A DNA stretch of 64,000 nt from contig NZ_AP018365.1 in the NCBI RefSeq assembly GCF_016756395.1, positions 5,149,001 through 5,213,000 of the forward strand, read 5' to 3'. The DNA comes from Streptomyces sp. SN-593 (GTDB lineage: Bacteria; Actinomycetota; Actinomycetes; Streptomycetales; Streptomycetaceae). Position numbers and translations under genes: made by a program. The notes below the pieces were generated by a model. The model was not told the origin of the DNA and did no database searches. It was given only the letters and a program-made list of their open reading frames with translations. Below are positions 8,500 to 16,079 of the stretch, in pieces (position 1 is the stretch's first letter; every line of letters begins with the position of its first letter).

Positions 8500-8862
8500 T
8501 CACACCACCTCGGTCCCAGACTTGATGAAGGGGAAGCGACTGGTCCGGATGCTGGTGTCGACGCGGGGGAAGACGGAGTAGATGCGGATGGCGGTGCCAC
8601 CGATGGTGGTCGCGCATTCCAGGAATTCCCTGGTGTCGGAGGCACGGTGCGTGGCGGATTCGGTGGCCAGGTTGAGCGTTTCCCGCCAGGTCTCCCAGAC
8701 GCCGGGGCTGTCGAGCTGGATGTCGACCTGGTTCGGGAACAGGTTGTGGGAGACGACGTATGCGCCGGGGAGGTGGGGGTGGAGGTCGATGAGGTGGAGC
8801 AGGGCGCGTAAGGCGTCTGCTTGCGCCGCGATGGGCGGTTGCGGGCTGGGAGGGTAGGGCAT
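8500..8862 (-). CDS. Conserved AICE hypothetical protein
   Basis: A 120-aa soluble protein with no recognised domain, ending one base before the excisionase start, so xis, int and this gene look like one transcript. It is acidic and moderately hydrophobic, with a patterned segment LRALLHLIDLHPHLPGAYVVSHNLFPNQVDIQLDSP followed by a WETWRETLNLATE helix. Its position directly upstream of xis suggests a role in the element's recombination or maintenance module, but no function can be read from the sequence. Confidence 0.7.
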   Translation of the reverse strand: MPYPPSPQPPIAAQADALRALLHLIDLHPHLPGAYVVSHNLFPNQVDIQLDSPGVWETWRETLNLATESATHRASDTREFLECATTIGGTAIRIYSVFPRVDTSIRTSRFPFIKSGTEVV

Positions 8863-8950
8863 GCTGGGGGCACCTCCTGTGCCGTGTTGGCGGGGCGGGA
8901 GGCCGGAGCAGCGGGCGTCCTTGGCCGGTTGGCCGCTGCTCCGGGCCGAG

Positions 8951-9253
8951 TCAGGTGTCGTCGGCGGTGGGGTGGGTCGGGGCGACGGTGGTGGTGGCGA
9001 CGAGCGAGACGGTGCCGTCAGGGTCGCCCTCGAAGACGGTTTCCATCCAGTCCCAGGTGTGTTCGCCGTCGAGGAGGGCGTAGCCGAGGGTGGCGAGGGC
9101 GTTGGTGCGGGCGCGGAGGGTGGGGATGCCGTCGGTGAGGGGGAAAGGGACGGTGGGCCAGCGGGCTTCGTCGGGCAGTGCGACGAAGACCTGCCATTCG
9201 GTGCCGTCGTAGGACTGGATCATGTGGGCGCGGATGGCGCGGGTGTGGGGCAT
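8951..9253 (-). CDS. Conserved AICE hypothetical protein
   Basis: A 100-aa protein of unknown function. It has a balanced composition with aromatic-rich strands (SYDGTEWQVFVALPDEARWPTVPF and HTWDWMETVFEGDPDGTVSLVA), suggesting a small alpha/beta fold. It is part of a same-strand run of short genes between the translocase and the excisionase. The favourable codon bias, with G/C at most third positions, supports real coding. Confidence 0.6.
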   Translation of the reverse strand: MPHTRAIRAHMIQSYDGTEWQVFVALPDEARWPTVPFPLTDGIPTLRARTNALATLGYALLDGEHTWDWMETVFEGDPDGTVSLVATTTVAPTHPTADDT

Positions 9254-9292
9254 GTGCTCCGTTCGTCGGGGGCCTGGGCGGGTGGCGCGGGG

Positions 9293-9913
9293 TCAGCTCG
9301 CGCAGAGGAAGCCGTGGGTGTCGGCGTAGTGGATGAGGTGGTGGAGGGCGCGTTCGGCGTGCTGGCCGTAGGCGTGGGCGGTGTCGGCGAGCACGGTCGA
9401 CAACTCCGTCTCCACGTCGTCCTCTTCGGTGTCCTGGGCCTGTTCGCAGGCGATGAGCCGGGTGCGGAGGTCGGTGAGGTCGCGGGCGCCGGCCTGGGCG
9501 GTGAGGGAGTCGCTGAGGTCGGGGAGGTCGTCGGCGGTGAGGCGGTAGTTGCCGTTGCGGTCGCGCGGGAGTTCGGCGTGGTGCGGGTGTTCGGCGCGCA
9601 GGACGGCGGACATGGCGTTGGCGGTGCCGTGGGCGTAGCCGAGGGCCGCGTTCTCGTAGAGGCCGTGGGTGTGGTGTTCGAGCACCATGTACAGGTCGCT
9701 GAGCTGCCACAGGGCCTCGTCGTGGGGACGGACGGGCTCGGCGTTGCCGGGGACGGTGAGCAGGCCGGGGACCGGGATGATGCGGGCGGGGTCGGCGGTG
9801 CGGGCGGTGTGGCGGGCGTGCTGGTGGGCGGCGCGCAGTTCCTCGGTGGCGGCGGCGAGGGCGCGCACGCTGTCGAGGAGGCTGAGGTGCCATTCCGGGG
9901 TGGTTGCGGGCAT
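9293..9913 (-). CDS. Conserved AICE hypothetical helical protein
   Basis: A 206-aa protein, His- and Ala-rich and largely helical, with no recognised catalytic motif. The N-terminus SLLDSVRALAAATEELRAAHQHARH looks like an amphipathic helix. The C-terminal half has an acidic stretch (EQAQDTEEDDVETELS) followed by another His-rich helix. It belongs to the same run of small genes. A structural or regulatory role in transfer is possible but unsupported. Confidence 0.65.
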   Translation of the reverse strand: MPATTPEWHLSLLDSVRALAAATEELRAAHQHARHTARTADPARIIPVPGLLTVPGNAEPVRPHDEALWQLSDLYMVLEHHTHGLYENAALGYAHGTANAMSAVLRAEHPHHAELPRDRNGNYRLTADDLPDLSDSLTAQAGARDLTDLRTRLIACEQAQDTEEDDVETELSTVLADTAHAYGQHAERALHHLIHYADTHGFLCAS

Positions 9914-10004
9914 GGGTTCCTCCGTTGGGCGGCTGGGCTGTCCGGTCCTCGGAGCGGCTCCAACGCACCTCGTCGGGGAGGAGTTGGAGCCGCACCGGGG
10001 GCCG

Positions 10005-10259
10005 TCAGCCCAGGGGGCCGGCGGGGCCCGGCGTGAGCCCGGCGCGTTCGAGGAGGCGGCGGAAGTCGCCGCCGACGGCGGCGAGGCGGTGCTCGATCGC
10101 CTGCCAGGACTCGGTGTCGATGGACATCAGCGCGGTGATCGCGGTGGGGCCCTGGCCGCGTTCGAGGGCGGTGAGAGCGTCGCGGAGGTCGCCGACGGCC
10201 ATCAGGGAGAGCCGGGGCGTGATGTTCGGGACGCACATGATGAACTCCCTTGTGGTCAT
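10005..10259 (-). CDS. Small AICE hypothetical protein
   Basis: An 84-aa protein with no recognised domain, containing SLMAVGDLRDALTALERGQGPTAITALMSIDTESWQAIEHRLAAVGGDFRR. It is a likely all-helical protein. Its start codon overlaps the stop of the small membrane protein upstream (10256-10259), indicating a shared transcript. Confidence 0.6.
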   Translation of the reverse strand: MTTREFIMCVPNITPRLSLMAVGDLRDALTALERGQGPTAITALMSIDTESWQAIEHRLAAVGGDFRRLLERAGLTPGPAGPLG

Positions 10260-10450
10260 GTGTGGTTGCCGGGGATGGCGTCGCGGAGGGCGGACATGAT
10301 CTGGTCGATGGACGGGGCGGCGGCGCTTCGGGCGAGGTAGAAGCCGAAGAGCAGGGCGACGACCGCGGCGCCGGCGCCGAGGGCGCGGTAGCGGATGAGC
10401 AGGGCCACGAGGGCGCCGAAGAGGACGAGCGCGGAGATGCTGAAGGCCAT
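10256..10450 (-). CDS. Small membrane protein
   Basis: A 64-aa protein with two adjacent hydrophobic stretches (ISALVLFGALVALLI and GAGAAVVALLFGFYLA) and a short polar C-terminus (SIDQIMSALRDAIPGNH). It probably sits in the cytoplasmic membrane. Together with the neighbouring zinc-finger membrane protein it lies directly downstream of the DNA translocase, so it may be part of the transfer machinery; this is inferred from position. Confidence 0.6.
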   Translation of the reverse strand: MAFSISALVLFGALVALLIRYRALGAGAAVVALLFGFYLARSAAAPSIDQIMSALRDAIPGNHT

Positions 10451-10483
10451 CTGGGTGCCTTTCTCAGGAGCGAGCTGAGGCGG

Positions 10484-10735
10484 TCAGCGGGTGCCTTCGC
10501 GGTGGAGCCGCGTGGCGACGTTGTAGAGGTGGCGGCCGACCCGGACGCGTTGTCCGTAGCCGCGGCAGCGACGGCACTCCCGGCCGCGGACGATCCGCCC
10601 GCGTCGGTTCTGCCGGACCTTGAAGCCGAACCCGCCGCACCTGCGGCAGACCCCGAGCGGGCTCGCGGTGCAGAGGGCGGCGTAGCAGGCGGCGGCGATC
10701 ACGATGAGGGCTATAGCGGCGGCAAGCGAGGGCAT
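10484..10735 (-). CDS. Membrane-anchored CxxCxG zinc-finger protein
   Basis: An 83-aa protein with one N-terminal membrane helix (LAAAIALIVIAAACYAALC) and then two Cys-x-x-Cys knuckles in DnaJ-like form (CRRCGGFGF at about residue 30 and CRRCRGYGQ at about 54) within a very basic domain. The paired knuckles should bind one zinc, and the basic surface could contact DNA or RNA. Such short membrane zinc-finger proteins are common beside AICE translocases; their function is not established. Confidence 0.65.
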   Translation of the reverse strand: MPSLAAAIALIVIAAACYAALCTASPLGVCRRCGGFGFKVRQNRRGRIVRGRECRRCRGYGQRVRVGRHLYNVATRLHREGTR

Positions 10736-10781
10736 GCGTAACCCCTTCCAGGGCGGAATCAGGGCGTGCGGAACGAGGGCC

Positions 10782-10859
10782 GCTAGGAGCTAGCGGCCTG
10801 GTCAGAGGTGGTGCGGGGCGCTAGCGGGGGTGCTAGACCTAGCGGGGCGCGGCGCTAGG
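10782..10859. repeat. Cluster of CTAG-containing short repeats
   Basis: Six CTAG cores lie within 78 bp (at 10783, 10790, 10821, 10833, 10839 and 10855), most within GCTAGC or GCTAGG. CTAG is generally rare in bacterial DNA, so this density is notable. The cluster lies in the non-coding gap between the zinc-finger gene and the translocase gene. Confidence 0.75.
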
Positions 10860-10878
10860 CCGGTGGCCCCGGGGGCAC

Positions 10879-10958
10879 TACGCGCAATTACGCATAAGTA
10901 CGCGTAACGACGCGCACGAGCTGGTCAGCATGCCGAACTACGCGTAACTACGCGGCCG
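10879..10958. repeat. Helically phased TACGCGTAAN repeats, candidate clt
   Basis: Copies of a 10-bp unit (consensus TACGCGTAAC) start at 10879, 10889, 10899, 10909, 10939 and 10949, all in exact 10-bp register with two degenerate slots between. The last two copies run into the 3' end of the translocase gene, whose stop is at 10948-10950. Conjugal translocases of the TraB type in Streptomyces recognise short direct repeats (clt/TRS) near their own genes. This array is therefore the best candidate transfer site of the element; that assignment is inference. Confidence 0.75.
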
Positions 10959-13026
10959 CGGTGTCACCGTCGCGCTCGGCGAGAACCTTGAGGACGTCGG
11001 CACGGCGGAGGCCCCGGCGGTTGGCGCCCTTGCCGTCGGCGGTACCCCAGACCTGGACAGTGCGCAGGCCGTACGGCTTGACGGCGGCGGCCAGTTGCTC
11101 GGCGGTCCAGCCCGAGTAGACCTCGGGGCGCAGCTCGGCGAGCCGGGTGACGATGTCCTCGCTCCACGCCTTCGCCTTGCCGGCCGGTAGCGCCGCGACA
11201 AGATCGGTGAGGAGGTCGTACGACGCCGAAGCACTCGTCTCGACTTCCTCGCCCAGAGCGTGGCCGCTCAACCGGCCTGCCCTCGCACGTAGTTCGTGGA
11301 CCTGAGCCGTGAGTGCGTCGGCGGTGGGTGCGTCGACCTCGACGCAGCGCACGACGCGGGCGTCAGCACCCTCACCGACGAACCAGGCGATGCCTTTGTC
11401 CGCCCAGGCGAGGGTGTTGGCGCGGATGCCGCGCTTGTAGGAGCCCGTGCCCAGGACCATGTCGTTCTCGATCTGACCCATCACCTTGAGGCACCACCGC
11501 ACGGTGGCGTTCGCCGAGATACCGGTCGGCAGCGACTTGGAGTCAGGCCGCTGCGTCGCGAGCAGCAGTGTGATGCCGAGTGCGGGGCCGCGCTTGACGA
11601 GGTCGGTGCAGTGCTCTTCGAACTCGGCGCCATGCTGGGGGTGTTCGAACCACTTCTGGCACTCGTCCACGCCGATGACGATCGGGTGCAGGCCGAGCGA
11701 CTTGCGGTCGGCGAGAGGGGAGGTGACCTTCGACTCCGGGCACAGGTCTTTCGGCAGTTCCCGGATGACCCTGGCTCGCCGCCTCAACTCCGCGCGCAGC
11801 TCGCGCAGATCGGCGAGCGCGTAGGCGATGTCGTCCTCTTCCTCGCCGGCCCGGTAGCGGTGGGCGACGCGGGCGAGGGGCGAGAGGTCGCCGGTGCCCT
11901 TGAGGTCGTACGCGTGGATCTCGGCGCGCAGGTCCATGCAGGCGATCAGCAGGACCAGGCGCAGGAGGAACGTCTTGCCCATCCGGGGGACGGCTCCGAT
12001 GATCCCGGAGACGTACATCAGAGTCTGGCCCACCCAGCGTCCGCGCTGGTCGGTGGCGAACGGCTGCGGCTTGAACAGGTCGACCGAACCGGCAGCCAGG
12101 AGAGGCCACTTGGACTGCCGAGCCCTGGACATGTCCTGGTCGCCAACCCACAGGCGCAGGCGCCCGGTGTGCTCGTCCGGGACCGCCTCCGGCCATACGC
12201 ACCCGAGCGGACGTCGCAGCCCGCTCGCCAACTTCTCGCGGCGGTCGAGGACATCGGCGACGGTGACGCCGTAGGGGAGGTCGCCCTCCGCGAGCCATCC
12301 GGGGCCGTCGCGGGTGATGGGTGCGGTGAAAGAGAAGCCTGAACCACCCTTGCCCTGGGCCTGGTTGATCGCGGGAATGCCGAGCGCGCCAAGCGCGCGC
12401 AGCACGATGTCGCTGGTGAGCTTGGTCGCCCGCGGGATGTCCACAGCCCTGTGGATGACCGGCGCGTCCGCGGGCTGCCCGAGCCGGCCGAAGGCGAGGG
12501 TGAGCACCACTCCGGCCACGGCCAGCACCCATGCCGGGGCGAGCACGTACAGCGCGAGAGCCGTCGCTGCCCCGAAGACGGCGGCGAGTACGCCGACGAC
12601 CGTGCGCCACCGCACCCGGCGGTCCCGCTGCCGTGAGAGCTTGAGGTACTCCTCGACGTCTTCACGCGTGGCCGCGGCCTGTCGCAGCGGGCCGCCTTCC
12701 GCGTCGGCGACCCACCGCAGCGATCCACCGACGAACCGTGCGGTGCCGCGCGGGGCTTGAAGGGAGAGGCGGACGGCGTACCAGGGCACGCGGACCGCGT
12801 GATACGCGCTGACGTGTCCGACGTATCCGCCCAACCACCGGGCAGAGCTACGGAGGTCTCGCCGCGAGCGCGCCCACGTCGGCACGATCGGGCGGCGCTT
12901 CACACCGTGGATGCGATCGGTGAGGCCGTGTCCGGAGCGGTCGTCGGGCTTGTCGACCAACGGCACGGCGTAGGGCGGCGGTAAGGACGTCTGCACGGGT
13001 GTGTCGTCGGGCCGGGCATGTTTCAC
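10948..13026 (-). CDS. tra: TraB-like FtsK/SpoIIIE conjugal DNA translocase
   Basis: A 692-aa septal DNA translocase that would move double-stranded plasmid DNA between mycelial compartments. It has two membrane helices (about 143-178), Walker A GAVPRMGKT (344-352), Walker B IVIGVDE (449-455), the ATQRPDSKSLPTGI motif, and a C-terminal winged-helix-like part (about 600-692) with YSGWTAEQLAAAVKPYGL. Streptomyces TraB proteins use such a C-terminal domain to recognise clt repeats, and the phased repeats touch this gene's 3' end. The ATG at 13026 is preceded by GGAAGGAACC, a good ribosome site. Confidence 0.9.
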   Translation of the reverse strand: MKHARPDDTPVQTSLPPPYAVPLVDKPDDRSGHGLTDRIHGVKRRPIVPTWARSRRDLRSSARWLGGYVGHVSAYHAVRVPWYAVRLSLQAPRGTARFVGGSLRWVADAEGGPLRQAAATREDVEEYLKLSRQRDRRVRWRTVVGVLAAVFGAATALALYVLAPAWVLAVAGVVLTLAFGRLGQPADAPVIHRAVDIPRATKLTSDIVLRALGALGIPAINQAQGKGGSGFSFTAPITRDGPGWLAEGDLPYGVTVADVLDRREKLASGLRRPLGCVWPEAVPDEHTGRLRLWVGDQDMSRARQSKWPLLAAGSVDLFKPQPFATDQRGRWVGQTLMYVSGIIGAVPRMGKTFLLRLVLLIACMDLRAEIHAYDLKGTGDLSPLARVAHRYRAGEEEDDIAYALADLRELRAELRRRARVIRELPKDLCPESKVTSPLADRKSLGLHPIVIGVDECQKWFEHPQHGAEFEEHCTDLVKRGPALGITLLLATQRPDSKSLPTGISANATVRWCLKVMGQIENDMVLGTGSYKRGIRANTLAWADKGIAWFVGEGADARVVRCVEVDAPTADALTAQVHELRARAGRLSGHALGEEVETSASASYDLLTDLVAALPAGKAKAWSEDIVTRLAELRPEVYSGWTAEQLAAAVKPYGLRTVQVWGTADGKGANRRGLRRADVLKVLAERDGDTAAA

Positions 13027-13125
13027 TGGCGGTTCCTTCCTGCACGGAGGGGACGCCGGGGCCCGGCCCTACCCGCCAAAGCAGCGGCCAGGCCCCGGTG
13101 ATGGGGCGGCACGAAGCGAGTGGGG

Positions 13126-14265
13126 TCAACGCGGCGTGTTCACCGGACGGGGGCCGCGTTCACGGTCGAGCCGTACGAACACGCTGTGGACGTAGCTCGG
13201 GGCGCGGGTGGCGCGGCGGGCGGTCTCGCGCACGGTGAGGCCGTCGGTCCAGCCGCGTTCGATGGCCGCCAGTGCATCGGCGGTGCCGAGCTTGGCGGGT
13301 GAACGTCCGGGTGAGCACGTCTCTCCTGAAGCCGGGCTCTCTGCGCGGTGTTCGGTGAACGGCGGCATCGGGAAGTGGCGAGCGTTCGCCGTCGCCTGTG
13401 TCATCTGGGCGCGCACGTGGTGAGCCGGCGCGGACGCCGTCGGGTCCGGCCGCACCGCCCACGGAGACGGCAGCGCGACCGTTGCGAGGTCGGCCGCGTG
13501 ACGGCGGGCCGCAAGCTGGTCGAGCAGTTTTCCGCGCTGATCCGCGTCGGTGCCGACGGACGCCTTGGCCACGGCCACGGACAGCCGTCGCGCGATCCGC
13601 CGACCGCGCCGCTTCCCCCGCCGCACCGGACTGATCTCCGCGAGCCGGGTGGCCAGCGCCACCGCTCGTACGGTGGCGCGGTCGCGCGTGATCTGGGCGG
13701 CGTCGCGGTGCCGTTCGGCGATCCCGAGCCGGGAGAGGAGACGTTCCCGCAACTCCCTTACGAGAAGGGCTCCGAGACCGTTGGATGACGTGGCCGGCGT
13801 GCGATGCCGTAGCTCGATGCCCATGGCGAGGTGCCACAGCAGTGCTGCCAGCACCGGACCGACGAAGGCGCGTACGGTGCCGCCGATCGGGCCGGACTCG
13901 GCGTACGCGGGGATGATCTGCACTCCCGTGATCACCCAGACGAGCACGCCGGGGACCCCGGGAGCCGCGCTCGGCCCGTTCAGGTTCTGCCGGGCCAGCA
14001 ACGCGGTGGCGAACAGGGCGAGTTCGGCCGCGCCGAACATGGCGGCTCGCTCGGCGGCTCCCGCCATGTCGAGGTAGTCGGCGGCGAACCGCCAAGAGGT
14101 GTCGGCGCTGTACGCCGTGCAGCCCGCCGCCGCAAGGGCGGCGACACGCACCGCCGGTGTGCCGCGCCGCAGTTGCCGGACGAGGAGCCAGGCCGCCCAG
14201 GCCGCGAGCGCTATCAGGGCGAGCGCGGCGGCCGGGCTGCGGGAGAGGCTTGCGAAGGCGTTCAC
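13126..14265 (-). CDS. Polytopic membrane protein with C-terminal HTH
   Basis: A 379-aa protein. The N-terminal ~165 residues carry about five hydrophobic segments (AAALALIALAAWAAWLLV, GAAELALFATALLA, GVLVWVITGVQIIP, GPVLAALLWHLAMGI). A basic cytoplasmic region follows, and the C-terminus reads ADALAAIERGWTDGLTVRETARRATRAPSYVHSVFVRLDRERG, a helix-turn-helix-like pattern. Its place immediately upstream of the translocase resembles AICE spread-type membrane proteins. The HTH may give a link to DNA; the function is not known. Confidence 0.65.
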   Translation of the reverse strand: MNAFASLSRSPAAALALIALAAWAAWLLVRQLRRGTPAVRVAALAAAGCTAYSADTSWRFAADYLDMAGAAERAAMFGAAELALFATALLARQNLNGPSAAPGVPGVLVWVITGVQIIPAYAESGPIGGTVRAFVGPVLAALLWHLAMGIELRHRTPATSSNGLGALLVRELRERLLSRLGIAERHRDAAQITRDRATVRAVALATRLAEISPVRRGKRRGRRIARRLSVAVAKASVGTDADQRGKLLDQLAARRHAADLATVALPSPWAVRPDPTASAPAHHVRAQMTQATANARHFPMPPFTEHRAESPASGETCSPGRSPAKLGTADALAAIERGWTDGLTVRETARRATRAPSYVHSVFVRLDRERGPRPVNTPR

Positions 14266-14537
14266 GCCGCCTCCCGCACCAGGGCCGCGGCGCCGCGCAG
14301 CAGTTCGGCACCGCCGAGGCGCACGGCGTACCAGGCGTCTTGCAGGGCGAGGTCGTCGTGATCGCCCGCGTCCAGCAGTTCGGCGAGCACGTCACGTGCC
14401 ACCGCCAGACGGGCAGCCCGTTCGTCCGCGGACTCATGCGCGCCGGGCGGGCCGCGGAACAGCTCCCGGAAGCATCCCGGGAGTTCTCCTAACTCCAAGT
14501 CGCTGGCACTTCCGCAGCGACGGGTGAACGTACGCAT
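14262..14537 (-). CDS. Small AICE hypothetical protein
   Basis: A 91-aa helical protein whose stop overlaps the ATG of the next membrane-protein gene (14262-14265), showing translational coupling. The middle is rich in Ala, Glu and Asp (ADERAARLAVARDVLAELLDAGDHDDLALQDAWYAVRLGG). No domain is recognised. Confidence 0.6.
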   Translation of the reverse strand: MRTFTRRCGSASDLELGELPGCFRELFRGPPGAHESADERAARLAVARDVLAELLDAGDHDDLALQDAWYAVRLGGAELLRGAAALVREAA

Positions 14538-14579
14538 GAACGCTCCTGCTCATCTACGGAGGCGGGGCCGCTGGGCGGC

Positions 14580-14952
14580 TCAGACGCGGAACCGCCGCGG
14601 CGACACCAGACGCGCCGACCAGCGGACGACAGTGGTGACCGCGCTGAAGCCGCCGACACCGGCAAGGAACGCCAGCAGCCAGTCGGCGCCGACCTCGCGC
14701 GCGGAGCGGCCGGCGACGAAGGCGAAGAGCACGGCGAGGACGTATCCGGCCGCGCGAGCCGCGTTCCTTCGGGACGTGGGCGGGAACCGCAGCGCCGGCG
14801 ACGAGGTCAAGCTCGCCCGGATCGGCGAGGTGCAGGTCGGACGAGACCTGGAAGGCGACGAGGGGGCCGTCGGGGTGGCTGGCGAGGCCGGCCACCGTGC
14901 CGAGGGCCTGGTCGGTGCGGTCACGGACCACGTCGCCGACTGCGAGATGCAT
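14580..14952 (-). pseudogene. Frameshifted AICE membrane protein gene
   Basis: The start (ATG at 14952) gives a sensible N-terminus, MHLAVGDVVRDRTDQALGTV, running to about 14775. Continuing in that frame gives only an Arg-rich run. The neighbouring frame from about 14770 gives AARAAGYVLAVLFAFVAG, then SAREVGADWLLAFLAGVGGF, and ends at 14580 with RRFRV, a clear two-helix membrane tail. The two halves together look like one AICE protein of about 120 aa broken by a single-base change near 14755-14780. A sequencing error or programmed frameshift is possible. Confidence 0.6.
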
Positions 14953-15178
14953 CGGGTCCCTCCTTGGGGTGGTGGGGACCGCTCATCACGGACGAGCGGT
15001 CATGACCTCCGGCGCGGCCACCGACCGCTGGGGCGGGGCGGCGGACGTGCCGGGATCAAAAGCACTCGTTCGTTCAGGCGCTCTGTGGAGTTCTCAAGCA
15101 ACGGGCGTTGCCTTAGGAACCGTTTCGCGGGCCCTCCGGACGCTCTGGACATGGCAACTCATCAAGAATTCCTGTCCT

Positions 15179-15252
15179 CAGGTCCTCTTTAGGAGTTCGG
15201 GAGCGACTGTGACACGTGACTCCTTAAGTCGTCAAGTCCTCTTGAGGAGTTG
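15179..15252 (+). promoter_or_regulatory. Paired operator-like repeats upstream of GntR gene
   Basis: Two 20-bp copies at 15179-15198 and 15233-15252 share GTCCTCTTKAGGAGTT, each with an internal dyad (TCCTC...GAGGA). The second abuts a TATGCT -10-like hexamer at 15253-15258 just before the GntR gene. This is what an autoregulated KorSA-type repressor site would look like; binding is inferred. Confidence 0.65.
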
Positions 15253-15290
15253 TATGCTGGCGCGGGCCGATGATCAGGACGGTGAGCTGC

Positions 15291-16079
15291 ATGGCGAAGG
15301 CGTACGAACGGATCGCAGACGATCTACGTGACCGCATCCGCGCAGGTGAGCTGGCGGCGGGCGACCGATTGCCCTCCGAGACGGCGCTCGTGGAGGAGTA
15401 CAACAAGAGCCTGCCGACCGTCCGCCAAGCGCTCGGGCTCCTCCAGGCCGAGGGCCTGATCGAGAAGCAGCACGGCCGCGGCAACTTCGTGCGGCAGGCC
15501 CGTACCCCCGTGTTCCGCTCGAACCTGCGGCACCAGTGGGAGAAGGACCGGGCCCGCGAGCCGGAGCAGCAGCGGAAGAAGACCGGGGCGACCGAGCACG
15601 ACACTGGGCTCGAAGTGAACGACCTCGTCTTCTACGCCGTGTACGACGAGGTCGAGGCCGACGAGGAACTCGCCGCGATCTTCGGCGTCCCGGTCGGCAC
15701 CACGATGGTGGAGCGGTCATACCGCACTCGGTACGAGGCGGAGGACTACCCCTTCAACCTCGTCTCCTCCTACCTCGTCCGCGACATGGTCGCCGTGAAC
15801 CCGGATCTCCTGGACGCGACCAACGAGCCCTGGCCCGGCGGCACGCAGAACCAGCTCTTCACCATCGGCATCGAACTCGACCGCATCGAAGAGCGCGTCT
15901 CGGCCCGGCCCCCGACCGCCGAGGAATCCGAGGAACTCGGCCTGCCGCCCGGCACGGCCCTCATCGTGCTGGGCAAGACCTCGTACGACACCGACGGCCG
16001 CGTGGTCGAGCACTCCTACGTCCGGCTGCCGGGCGACCGCACGGAGATGACCTTCGTCACCGACCTGGGAAGGTGGTGA
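15291..16079 (+). CDS. GntR/HutC-family transcriptional regulator (KorSA-like)
   Basis: A 262-aa repressor with an N-terminal GntR winged helix (YERIADDLRDRIRAGELAAGDRLPSE, then LPTVRQALGLLQAEGLIEKQHGRGNFV) and a C-terminal UTRA-type ligand-binding domain ending FVTDLGRW. ATG at 15291 is preferred over ATG 15270 because the domain then begins at its normal place. It sits at the head of a rightward operon, behind two operator-like repeats. In pSAM2 the GntR protein KorSA represses the element's activator; a similar role is likely. The stop is overlapped by the glycosyltransferase start. Confidence 0.85.
   Translation: MAKAYERIADDLRDRIRAGELAAGDRLPSETALVEEYNKSLPTVRQALGLLQAEGLIEKQHGRGNFVRQARTPVFRSNLRHQWEKDRAREPEQQRKKTGATEHDTGLEVNDLVFYAVYDEVEADEELAAIFGVPVGTTMVERSYRTRYEAEDYPFNLVSSYLVRDMVAVNPDLLDATNEPWPGGTQNQLFTIGIELDRIEERVSARPPTAEESEELGLPPGTALIVLGKTSYDTDGRVVEHSYVRLPGDRTEMTFVTDLGRW

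Noticed and set aside
8951..9913. Replication initiator candidate
   Set aside because: The 100- and 206-aa proteins show no Rep, primase or helicase motif.
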